From positions 558,001 to 622,000 of the forward strand of contig CAVWKW010000003.1 in the NCBI GenBank assembly GCA_963755705.1: 64,000 nt of DNA, written 5' to 3'. The DNA comes from JBARDN01 sp963755705. GTDB lineage: Bacteria > Desulfobacterota > Binatia > Binatales > Binataceae. Both the position numbers and the translations under genes were made by a program. The notes under the pieces are model-generated. The model was not told the DNA's origin. It saw nothing but the letters and a program-made list of their open reading frames with translations, and ran no database searches. Shown here piece by piece: positions 36,977 through 44,096 of the stretch; the first letter of the stretch is position 1; every line of letters begins with the position of its first letter.

Positions 36977-39352
36977 ATGAAGCAGGTTCTGTCTTCGCAG
37001 GAAGTCGATGCGATCGATTCGTACTGGCGCGCGGCCAATTACCTTTGCGTCGGGATGCTCTATTTGCGGGACAATCCTTTGCTCCGAAAGCCTTTACGGG
37101 CCGAGCATATCAAGCGCCGGCTGCTGGGGCATTGGGGGACCGACCCGGGACAGTCGCTGGTCTGGGTGCATCTGAACCGGCTCATCAAAAAGCTCGATCT
37201 GAATGTCCTGTATATCGCGGGACCTGGGCATGGCGCTCCAGCAACGCTGGCGAATTCATATCTCGAAGGGGTTTACTCTGAGGTTTATCCCGACCGCAGC
37301 CAGGACGAGGACGGGATGCGCGAGTTCTTCCGGCTGTTCTCGTCGCCCGGCGGAGTGGGCAGCCATTGCACGCCCGAGACTCCCGGCTCGATTCACGAAG
37401 GCGGTGAACTGGGCTACAGCCTCTCGCATGCTTCCGGCGCGGCGTTCGACAATCCGAATCTGATCGTGGCGACGGTAGTTGGCGACGGCGAATCCGAGAC
37501 CGGGCCGCTCGCGACCTCATGGCATTTCAATAAATTCTTGAATCCGGTGCGCGACGGCGCGGTCCTGCCGATTCTGCATCTGAACGGCTACAAGATCGCG
37601 AACCCGACTGTCCTTGCGCGGATCCCGCCGGAAGAATTGCACAGCCTGATGGCCGGATACGGCTACACGCCGCACGTGGTCGAAGGCGACGATCCGAAGC
37701 TGGTGCATCAGGCGATGGCAGCGGCGCTCGAGAACTGTGTCGCCTCGATCCACAAAATCCAAAAACAGGCGCGCGCGAAAAGCGCGCCGGCGCGTCAGCC
37801 GCGTCCGCGATGGCCGATGATCATCCTGCGCACGCCCAAGGGATGGACCGATCCGAAGACGCTTGACGGGCACAAGCTCGAAGGCTCGTGGCGATCGCAT
37901 CAGGTGCCGATTCCCGACGTGATTGAGAACCCGAAGCATCTGAAGCTGCTGGAAAAATGGATGCGCAGTTACCATCCGGAGAAGCTGTTCGACAAATCCG
38001 GCGCTCTGATTCCGGAGCTCAAGCGGCTCGCGCCGTCAGGAGACCGGCGGATCAGCGCCAATCCTCACAGCAACCCCGGGTTGCTGCGGCGTCCGCTGAA
38101 GCTCCCGAACTTCAGGAACTACGCGGTCAAGGTGGCGAAGCCGGCGCGGACGTACGGCGAGAACACTTACGTGCTCGGTGAATTTCTGCGCGATGTGATG
38201 CGCGATAATCCCGACAACTTCCGGGTCTTCGGTCCCGACGAAACCGCCTCGAATCGCCTGCAGGCGATTTACCAGGCGAGCAAGAAGACCTGGCTCGAAG
38301 AGTACAAGCCCGAGGACGCCGATGGCGGCGAGCTTGCGCCTGACGGCCGCGTGATGGAGATGCTGAGCGAGCATACTCTGGAAGGATGGCTCGAAGGCTA
38401 CGTGCTGACGGGACGCCATGGCCTGTTTGCGACCTACGAGGCGTTCGCGCACGTGATCGACTCGATGTTCAACCAGCATGCGAAGTGGCTCGAGAAGTGC
38501 CGCGAGGTTTCGTGGCGCGATCCGCTGCCGTCGTTGAACATCCTCATCAGCTCAACGGTCTGGCGCCAGGACCACAATGGGTTTACGCATCAGGACCCGG
38601 GCTTTATCGACGTAGTCACCAACAAGAGCGCGTGGGTCACGCGGGTCTATCTGCCGCCCGACGCGAATTGTCTGTTGAGCGTGGCCGACCACTGCCTGCG
38701 CAGCACCAACTACGTCAACGTGATCGTCGCCGACAAGCAGGCGCATCCGGAGTTCCTGGATATCCAGTCGGCGGTGAATCATTGCACCAAGGGAATCGGG
38801 CTGTGGGATTTTGCCTGCACCGATCAGGGCGCGGCGCCCGACGTGGTGATGGCGAGCGCGGGTGACGTGGCTACGATCGAGTGCCTTGCGGCGGCGGCGA
38901 TCCTGCGCAAGAAGTTTCCCGACTTGAAGCTGCGCTTCGTCAACGTGGTCGATCTGTTCAAGCTGCAGCCGTCAACCCAGCATCCCCACGGACTGACGGA
39001 CGCGGACTTCGACGGTCTGTTCACGGCGGACAAGCCGGTGATTTTCAATTTCCACGGCTATCCGTGGCTGATTCACAAGCTCGCGTACAAGCGCAACAAC
39101 CACGAGAACATGCACGTGCGCGGCTACAAGGAAGCGGGCAGTATCAACACGCCGCTGCAGCTCGCGATCAACAATCAGACCGACCGGTTCAATCTTGCGA
39201 TCGACGTGATCGACCGGGTGCCGCGGCTGGAGAAGATCGGCGGCGCGCATGTGAAGGACTGGCTCAAGGATCAGATCACCGAGAGCATGGACTACGCGAC
39301 CGAGAACGGCATCGATCGCGACGAGATTACGAACTGGAAGTGGCCGTACTGA
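36977..39352 (+). CDS. xfp: Xylulose-5-phosphate/fructose-6-phosphate phosphoketolase
   Basis: A 791-residue thiamine-diphosphate enzyme that cleaves xylulose 5-phosphate or fructose 6-phosphate with phosphate to acetyl phosphate and an aldose phosphate. Both family signatures are evident: EGGELGYSLSHASGAAFDNP followed by VVGDGESETGPLATSWH (ThDP site), and GPDETASNRLQAIY later, with FTHQDPGFIDVV. Length is typical (about 790-800). AAGAGG lies 5 nt before the ATG. No acetate kinase or phosphotransacetylase is adjacent. A palindromic repeat follows directly after the stop, between this gene and the convergent TetR gene. Confidence 0.95.
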   Translation: MKQVLSSQEVDAIDSYWRAANYLCVGMLYLRDNPLLRKPLRAEHIKRRLLGHWGTDPGQSLVWVHLNRLIKKLDLNVLYIAGPGHGAPATLANSYLEGVYSEVYPDRSQDEDGMREFFRLFSSPGGVGSHCTPETPGSIHEGGELGYSLSHASGAAFDNPNLIVATVVGDGESETGPLATSWHFNKFLNPVRDGAVLPILHLNGYKIANPTVLARIPPEELHSLMAGYGYTPHVVEGDDPKLVHQAMAAALENCVASIHKIQKQARAKSAPARQPRPRWPMIILRTPKGWTDPKTLDGHKLEGSWRSHQVPIPDVIENPKHLKLLEKWMRSYHPEKLFDKSGALIPELKRLAPSGDRRISANPHSNPGLLRRPLKLPNFRNYAVKVAKPARTYGENTYVLGEFLRDVMRDNPDNFRVFGPDETASNRLQAIYQASKKTWLEEYKPEDADGGELAPDGRVMEMLSEHTLEGWLEGYVLTGRHGLFATYEAFAHVIDSMFNQHAKWLEKCREVSWRDPLPSLNILISSTVWRQDHNGFTHQDPGFIDVVTNKSAWVTRVYLPPDANCLLSVADHCLRSTNYVNVIVADKQAHPEFLDIQSAVNHCTKGIGLWDFACTDQGAAPDVVMASAGDVATIECLAAAAILRKKFPDLKLRFVNVVDLFKLQPSTQHPHGLTDADFDGLFTADKPVIFNFHGYPWLIHKLAYKRNNHENMHVRGYKEAGSINTPLQLAINNQTDRFNLAIDVIDRVPRLEKIGGAHVKDWLKDQITESMDYATENGIDRDEITNWKWPY

Positions 39353-39364
39353 TCGAATCCCAAT

Positions 39365-39424
39365 CCGCCACTAAGACGCGAAGGCACAAAGGATAATTTC
39401 TTCTTGGTGGCCGGCCTTAATGCG
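39365..39424. repeat. Palindromic dispersed repeat, copy 2 of 3
   Basis: CCGCCACTAAGACGCGAAGG, then CACAAAGGATAATTTCTTC, then a right arm ending CCTTAATGCG. It fills the gap between the convergent phosphoketolase and TetR genes and can fold into a long hairpin, probably acting as a 3' end for both. Confidence 0.7.
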
Positions 39425-39426
39425 TC

Positions 39427-40023
39427 CTAGGCGCCCCTGATGCCGGCGAACAGGCGCTCGATGACGGTTGTGACTTCGCGGCGCGCGGCCTGCTCGTCGT
39501 CGGCGTGGGCAATCAGCAGCGCGGCCTCGTTCATCGCGCCCATGATCACGTGCGCCAGCGGTTCGGTCGGCTGCTTCGCGATCAGTCCCTGCTCGATTGA
39601 CAAGGCGATCGCGGCCTTCAGGCCCTCCAGGTAGTGGCTCTGGTCGTTCTCGCGCCATTTTTTCCATCCGAGAACGGCGGGCGCGTCGATCAAAAGAATC
39701 TGCTGCACCGCGGGATCGAGGCATGCCTCGAGAAAGGCCTTTGATCCCACAAGCAGCGCGCTCCACGGGTCGGACTGGGTAGCGGCGGCTTTGGCGACCA
39801 GGTCCGCGATCTTTATCTGCTCTTCGTCGAGCACGGCTTCGAACAAATCGCGTTTGTCCTTGAAGTGATGATAGAGGGCGCCGCGGGTCACGCGTGCGCG
39901 ACGGACCACTTCCTCGGTGCCGGTGTCGGCGTAGCCGCGGGTCGCAAACAGGCGGCGGGCGACGCGCAGCAGGGCGGAGCGGGTAGCGGCGGAGTTTTCA
40001 GCCTGGCGGCTCTTGACACTCAT
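39427..40023 (-). CDS. TetR-family transcriptional regulator
   Basis: A 198-residue repressor. The N-terminal helix-turn-helix is clear: TRSALLRVARRLFATRGY, then EEVVRRARVTRGALYHHF and KDKRDLFEAVL (residues about 13-60). The C-terminal ligand domain has LLIDAPAVLGWKKWRE, typical of a TetR C-terminal subgroup. It is divergent from an alpha/beta hydrolase gene, and a 23-nt perfect inverted repeat between them is the likely operator for both. The start codon ATG is only about 12 nt past the operator. Confidence 0.93.
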   Translation of the reverse strand: MSVKSRQAENSAATRSALLRVARRLFATRGYADTGTEEVVRRARVTRGALYHHFKDKRDLFEAVLDEEQIKIADLVAKAAATQSDPWSALLVGSKAFLEACLDPAVQQILLIDAPAVLGWKKWRENDQSHYLEGLKAAIALSIEQGLIAKQPTEPLAHVIMGAMNEAALLIAHADDEQAARREVTTVIERLFAGIRGA

Positions 40024-40034
40024 ACATCACGCAG

Positions 40035-40057
40035 GTTACATACAGAGTGTATGTAAC
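40035..40057. promoter_or_regulatory. TetR operator between divergent regulator and hydrolase
   Basis: A perfect inverted repeat, GTTACATAC and GTATGTAAC, separated by AGAGT. It lies 12 nt upstream of the TetR start and 30 nt upstream of the hydrolase start, well placed to repress both promoters. Confidence 0.8.
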
Positions 40058-40086
40058 TTTAAATCCTTTCAGCAAGGAGAGTAACA

Positions 40087-40953
40087 ATGAATGCCGCCCA
40101 GTTCCACTCATCGCGAAAGTTCGCGCAAACCAAATTCGGGAAGATCGCTTACGTCGAGCGCGGCGAGGGTCCGCGCGCGGCCCTGTTGGTGCATGCCCTG
40201 CCGCTAAACGGCTTCCAGTGGCGTGGGGTGCTGGAAGACCTCGCTCCGACCCGCCGATGTATCGCGCCCGACCTGATGGGTCTGGGCTACGGCGAGATCG
40301 AATCCGGCACCGACCTGTCGTTCGGCGGGCAGGCCAAGATGCTGTCCGCGTTCCTGGACGCGCTGGGAATCGACAGTGTCGATCTGTGCGGCAACGACAC
40401 CGGCGGAGGCGTCAGCCAGGTTTTCGCCGCGACCGCGGCCAACAGGGTCCGCACGCTGACGCTCACCAACTGCGAGGTCTCCGACCTGTGGCCCAACGAG
40501 ATGCTCACGGGATTTTACGCAGGCGTGAAAAGCGGGGCGGTGGTGCAGGGATTCAAGATGATGCTCAGCGACGTCAGTATAGCGCGGGCGCAATTCGGCA
40601 GTGTCTATGAATCTGCCGAGACTCTGACGCCCGAGCTGCTGGAGGTTTATCTCGCGCCGCTGGTTGGCTCAGACAAGCGTATCGACGGGCTTAAGGGGCT
40701 TGCGGAATGGCAGCGCAGTCAGCAGGAGCTGGTCGCGCAGGCTGCGGCTTTGCGAGCTTCGAAAATTCCAACGCAGGTTATCTGGGGCGAGGCTGACACC
40801 GCGTTCGACAAGGCGGCGTCGCTTGCATGGTTCAAGAAGAACCTCGGCGGACTCAAGCGAACCGTGATGGTGCCGCGCGCAAAGCTGTTCTTTCCGGAAG
40901 AGCATCCGCGGGTGATAAGCACTCTGCTGAAGGAATTCTGGGAACAGAATTGA
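40087..40953 (+). CDS. Alpha/beta hydrolase, haloalkane-dehalogenase-like
   Basis: A 288-residue alpha/beta-hydrolase. The oxyanion-hole region LLVHALPLNGFQWRG is near residues 34-48. The nucleophile elbow is LCGNDTGGG (near 99), where an aspartate rather than serine is the nucleophile, as in haloalkane dehalogenases and epoxide hydrolases. The late catalytic His lies in EEHPRV near the C-terminus, in the consensus position. AAGGAG lies 8 nt before the ATG. It is divergent from a TetR gene with an operator between, so expression is probably induced by its substrate or a related compound. The actual substrate is unknown. Confidence 0.85.
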   Translation: MNAAQFHSSRKFAQTKFGKIAYVERGEGPRAALLVHALPLNGFQWRGVLEDLAPTRRCIAPDLMGLGYGEIESGTDLSFGGQAKMLSAFLDALGIDSVDLCGNDTGGGVSQVFAATAANRVRTLTLTNCEVSDLWPNEMLTGFYAGVKSGAVVQGFKMMLSDVSIARAQFGSVYESAETLTPELLEVYLAPLVGSDKRIDGLKGLAEWQRSQQELVAQAAALRASKIPTQVIWGEADTAFDKAASLAWFKKNLGGLKRTVMVPRAKLFFPEEHPRVISTLLKEFWEQN

Positions 40954-40961
40954 GAATCCAA

Positions 40962-41029
40962 CCGGCCGCTAAGGCGCGAAGACACAAAGAATGATTTCTT
41001 CTTCGTGTCTTAGTGGCCGCCTTAATGCG
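40962..41029. repeat. Palindromic dispersed repeat, copy 3 of 3
   Basis: The best-preserved copy: CCGGCCGCTAAGGCGCGAAG, then ACACAAAGAATGATTTCTTC, then TTCGTGTCTTAGTGGC and CCTTAATGCG. The arms GCCGCTAAGGCGCGAAGA and TTCGTGTCTTAGTGGC pair with a few G-T wobbles. It lies between the convergent hydrolase and hemerythrin genes and supplies the last codon and stop of the hemerythrin gene. Confidence 0.75.
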
Positions 41030-41546
41030 AACTTGGCGAATCGACTTCCGTGCGCATCTTTTCCACAAGTTTGCGCGCGGCGTCCGTGCCGAGGAGCTGG
41101 TCCGCCATCGGATAGAGCACCATTTCCTCTTTGGCGTCGTGGCTGCGAAAGAGCGCCGACGGGTCGGTCAGCTCGCCTTCCATCGCCTGGATGGCGGTCC
41201 ATCGCTCCTGCACCGTGAGCAAAGGCGCAAAGCCCGCGAGCACGCGCTCGATCTCGCGATGCTCCATGCGCATCGCGTAGGTCGGTCCGCTGGTGCGCAT
41301 CTCGGTCTTATCTTCGATCGCGGGGAACAGGATCTGCTCTTCCATCCGCAGATGCCGGCGCATCGCGGCGATAAACTCGCCCGCGCGGTTGTGCATCGCA
41401 TTGAAATCGTGGCGCTGGAACGCGCTTTGGAGCTCGAGCCAGATCTTCTCGATGCGTTGATGGTCGGCGCCAAGGAAGCCGGCAATCGAATCGGCGGGTG
41501 CGCCCTTGTCGGCGGGGGTGGTTAGCGCGGCGTCGGCGGTGCTCAT
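41022..41546 (-). CDS. Hemerythrin HHE-domain protein
   Basis: A 174-residue four-helix protein with a diiron-binding hemerythrin pattern: ADHQRIEKIW, MRRHLRMEEQILFP, RMEHREIERVL and FRSHDAKEEMVLYP supply the spaced His and Glu ligands. Such proteins sense or bind oxygen, nitric oxide or iron. I start at ATG 41546, with GGAG 8 nt before it; the longer frame to 41636 has no supporting signal. It is divergent from a TetR/efflux unit, and its stop codon lies within a palindromic repeat. Confidence 0.88.
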   Translation of the reverse strand: MSTADAALTTPADKGAPADSIAGFLGADHQRIEKIWLELQSAFQRHDFNAMHNRAGEFIAAMRRHLRMEEQILFPAIEDKTEMRTSGPTYAMRMEHREIERVLAGFAPLLTVQERWTAIQAMEGELTDPSALFRSHDAKEEMVLYPMADQLLGTDAARKLVEKMRTEVDSPSSH

Positions 41547-41653
41547 CGGTTTACTCCTGCGAAAAACGCTAGGTTTCCGATCATATAAACGGAGCGAAGG
41601 GCGCGGGCAAGCGCGCTGCGTTTGACTCGCGCGCATCCGTCATGTTGAAGAGT

Positions 41654-41671
41654 ATTAACCAGGCAGTTAAT
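41654..41671. promoter_or_regulatory. TetR-type operator upstream of the efflux regulator
   Basis: A perfect inverted repeat ATTAAC-CAGGCA-GTTAAT, matching the TTAAC...GTTAA operators of many TetR-family efflux regulators. It overlaps the proposed start of the regulator, which implies autoregulation of the TetR-MFS unit. Confidence 0.7.
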
Positions 41672-42317
41672 TGTAGCCACGGCAGTATCCAGGCGCATCA
41701 AAGACACGCGCGGAAGTATCCGCGATCTTGCCCGCACTCGCGAGCGGATTCTCAGGGCCGGGCTCGCCGAGTTCTCGGCGCGGGGCTTGGCCGGCGCGCG
41801 TACCGAGACGATCGCGCGGCGCGCGCGGGTCAACAAGCGCATGCTGTTCTACTGTTTTGGCAGCAAGCAGGGACTCTACGCCGAGGTGCTGCGGCGCAAG
41901 ATCGCGGACAAGGCAGAGGTGATCGCCTCGACGCCGGAAGACCTGGGAGCCGCGCTTAAATACTGGACGCAGATCGGCTGCGGCGATGTCAACTGGGTTC
42001 GGATGCATGAATGGGAGGCGCTCGGACCCGCCGCGGGGCCGATGGTCGCGCGCACGGAGCGTCGTCGTCTGTTCCAGAGTGTGCACGAGCGGCTCCGGCG
42101 CTCGCAGATCGCGGGAGAGGTCGCGCGCGGGGTCAATCTGGATCAGTTGTTCCTTTCGATTATCGCGCTGACGGCGTTTCCCGCGGCGTTCCCGCAGATG
42201 ACGCGGCTGGTCACCGGCATGGGTCCAGATGACCCGCGCTTTCGCCGTGCGCATACGAAATTCCTGGGATGGCTCGGCGCGCAAATGGCCGCGCCGCGGC
42301 GCGGGAGCCCCAGATGA
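41670..42317 (+). CDS. TetR-family regulator with no canonical start codon
   Basis: About 215 residues. The helix-turn-helix region is clear: TRERILRAGLAEFSARG, RTETIARRARVNKRMLFYCF, then GSKQGLYAEVLRRK; a C-terminal ligand domain with LDQLFLSIIALTAFP follows. From the previous stop (41646) to the helix-turn-helix the frame has no ATG, GTG or TTG. An ATT at 41670 with AGG 6 nt before it is the best-placed start; the first TTG (41787) would delete half of the DNA-binding domain. A rare start codon, or a sequencing error near 41650-41700, are the alternatives. The stop overlaps the efflux-pump ATG (ATGA), so the two are translationally coupled. Confidence 0.75.
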   Translation: MVATAVSRRIKDTRGSIRDLARTRERILRAGLAEFSARGLAGARTETIARRARVNKRMLFYCFGSKQGLYAEVLRRKIADKAEVIASTPEDLGAALKYWTQIGCGDVNWVRMHEWEALGPAAGPMVARTERRRLFQSVHERLRRSQIAGEVARGVNLDQLFLSIIALTAFPAAFPQMTRLVTGMGPDDPRFRRAHTKFLGWLGAQMAAPRRGSPR

Positions 42318-43915
42318 GCGCCGCACCTCTGGCCGCCGATATCAAGTCGGACCGCGCATGGCGGCCTTCGCACAATCCGTGGATCGTCGCGATGACGGTG
42401 ACGCTGGCGACCTTCATGGAAGTGCTGGACACGAGTATCGCCAACGTCGCGCTGCCGCATATCGCGGGCGGGCTGTCGGCGGGCGTCGATGAGAGCACGT
42501 GGGTGCTGACGTCGTACCTGGTCGCCAACGCGATTGTGCTGCCGATCAGCGGATGGCTCGCCGGGCTGTTCGGGCGCAAGCGGTTTTACATGGTCTGCGT
42601 CGCGGTATTCACGATCAGCTCGTTTCTGTGCGGGCTTGCGCCGTCGCTTGGGATTCTGGTGCTGCTGCGCGTGATCCAGGGCGCGGGCGGAGGCGGGTTG
42701 CAGCCGAGCGAGCAGGCGATTCTGGCCGACACTTTCGCGCCCGAGGAATTTGGGATGGCGTTCGCGGTTTACGGGATGGCGGTGGTGCTGGCGCCCGCGA
42801 TCGGGCCGACCCTGGGAGGATGGATCACCGACAATTTCACCTGGCGCTGGATTTTCTTTATTAACGTTCCGGTCGGCCTCATCTCGCTCTTGCTGAGCTA
42901 CCGCGTGGTCGAGGATCCGCCGTACGTGATCCGCGAGATCAAGGAGCGCACGGGTCGATTACAAATCGACTATATCGGCCTTGGGCTGATCGCGGTCGGG
43001 CTGGGTTTTTTGCAAATCGTGCTCGACAAGGGCCAGCGGCTGGATTGGTTTCAGTCGGAATTTATCGCCAGCTTCGCGATCGTCGGCACGCTCGCGGTGA
43101 TCGCGTTTATCATCTGGGAGCTGCGCGTAGAGCATCCGGTGATCGATCTGCGGCTGTTCAAGAACCGCACCTTCGCGGTTTCGGCCACGATGATGTTCAC
43201 GCTCGGAACGGTGCTGTTCGGAACCACGGTGCTGCTGCCGCAGTACGTGCAGGAGCTGATGGGATATACGGCGCAGCAGGCCGGGATGGTGCTGACGCCG
43301 GGCGGATTCACGATGATGGTAACGATGCCGATCGTGGGCGCGCTGATCTCTCGGGTCAACGGGCGGTGGCTTATCGCGATCGGGTTCCTGATCACCGGGC
43401 TTGCGATGCTGCACATGACGGGGATTTATCCGGGCGTCGATTTTCGCACCGCGATGTTCTATCGCATCTACCAATCGATGGGGCTCGCGTTCCTGTTCAT
43501 CCCGATCACGACGATGGCTTACTCCGGGATGCGTCAGGACCAGAACAACGATATTTCGTCGATCATGAATTTCTCGCGCAACGTCGGCGGCAGTATCGGG
43601 ATCTCGATGGTCACGACGATGCTCGCACGGCGCGCGCAATTTCATCAGACCACGCTGATGACGCGGGTCACGCCGTTCGATTCGACGCTGCACTCGCAAC
43701 TGACGGGCCTGGGGCATCAGCTATTTCTGTCCGGCGGCGCCAATAACAACAATCGGGCGCTCGGGATGATCTATGGGCGTATCCTGCATACCGCGAGCGC
43801 GCAGGCGTATATCGACGTGATCAGGATGATGGGAATTGCGACTTTGTGCATGCTGCCGCTGGTGCTGCTGATGCGCAAAAATGACCCGGGGGCGGCGTCG
43901 GCGCCGGTGCATTGA
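42314..43915 (+). CDS. DHA2-family MFS drug efflux transporter (EmrB/QacA type)
   Basis: A 533-residue major facilitator with 14 predicted membrane segments. Motifs: TFMEVLDTSIANVALPHIAG (motif D1 region, segment 1), WLAGLFGRKRFYM (motif A) and RVIQGAGGGGLQPSEQAI (motif B), then GPTLGGWITDNFTWRWIFFI (motif C). This matches the proton-driven EmrB group, which usually exports lipophilic compounds with an EmrA adaptor and outer-membrane channel. No adaptor is adjacent; a TolC-type gene lies at 16 kb. The start ATG overlaps the TetR stop and has GGGAG 6 nt upstream. Regulation by the upstream TetR protein is likely. Confidence 0.93.
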   Translation: MSAAPLAADIKSDRAWRPSHNPWIVAMTVTLATFMEVLDTSIANVALPHIAGGLSAGVDESTWVLTSYLVANAIVLPISGWLAGLFGRKRFYMVCVAVFTISSFLCGLAPSLGILVLLRVIQGAGGGGLQPSEQAILADTFAPEEFGMAFAVYGMAVVLAPAIGPTLGGWITDNFTWRWIFFINVPVGLISLLLSYRVVEDPPYVIREIKERTGRLQIDYIGLGLIAVGLGFLQIVLDKGQRLDWFQSEFIASFAIVGTLAVIAFIIWELRVEHPVIDLRLFKNRTFAVSATMMFTLGTVLFGTTVLLPQYVQELMGYTAQQAGMVLTPGGFTMMVTMPIVGALISRVNGRWLIAIGFLITGLAMLHMTGIYPGVDFRTAMFYRIYQSMGLAFLFIPITTMAYSGMRQDQNNDISSIMNFSRNVGGSIGISMVTTMLARRAQFHQTTLMTRVTPFDSTLHSQLTGLGHQLFLSGGANNNNRALGMIYGRILHTASAQAYIDVIRMMGIATLCMLPLVLLMRKNDPGAASAPVH

Positions 43916-44096
43916 CTGCGAGTCAGCGGACTGGCGACGCCCTCTCGTATCGGAGCATAATCAGCTTCCGGTAGGCTTTGACGTCCGTTCGAGGGCGTCC
44001 AAAGGGGGACTATCGAAAATCGCCGCCGCGGCTTCCAGCGCTGCTGCCAGGTCCATTTCAGAATCGGGCGCTCATACCGCGCAGCCCGTGCGGCGG

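Noticed and set aside
41642..41959. ATG-initiated frame just before the second TetR gene
   Set aside because: Beyond the first few codons it is the wrong frame of the TetR gene. It would matter only if an indel joins it to the TetR frame, which is noted as a finding.
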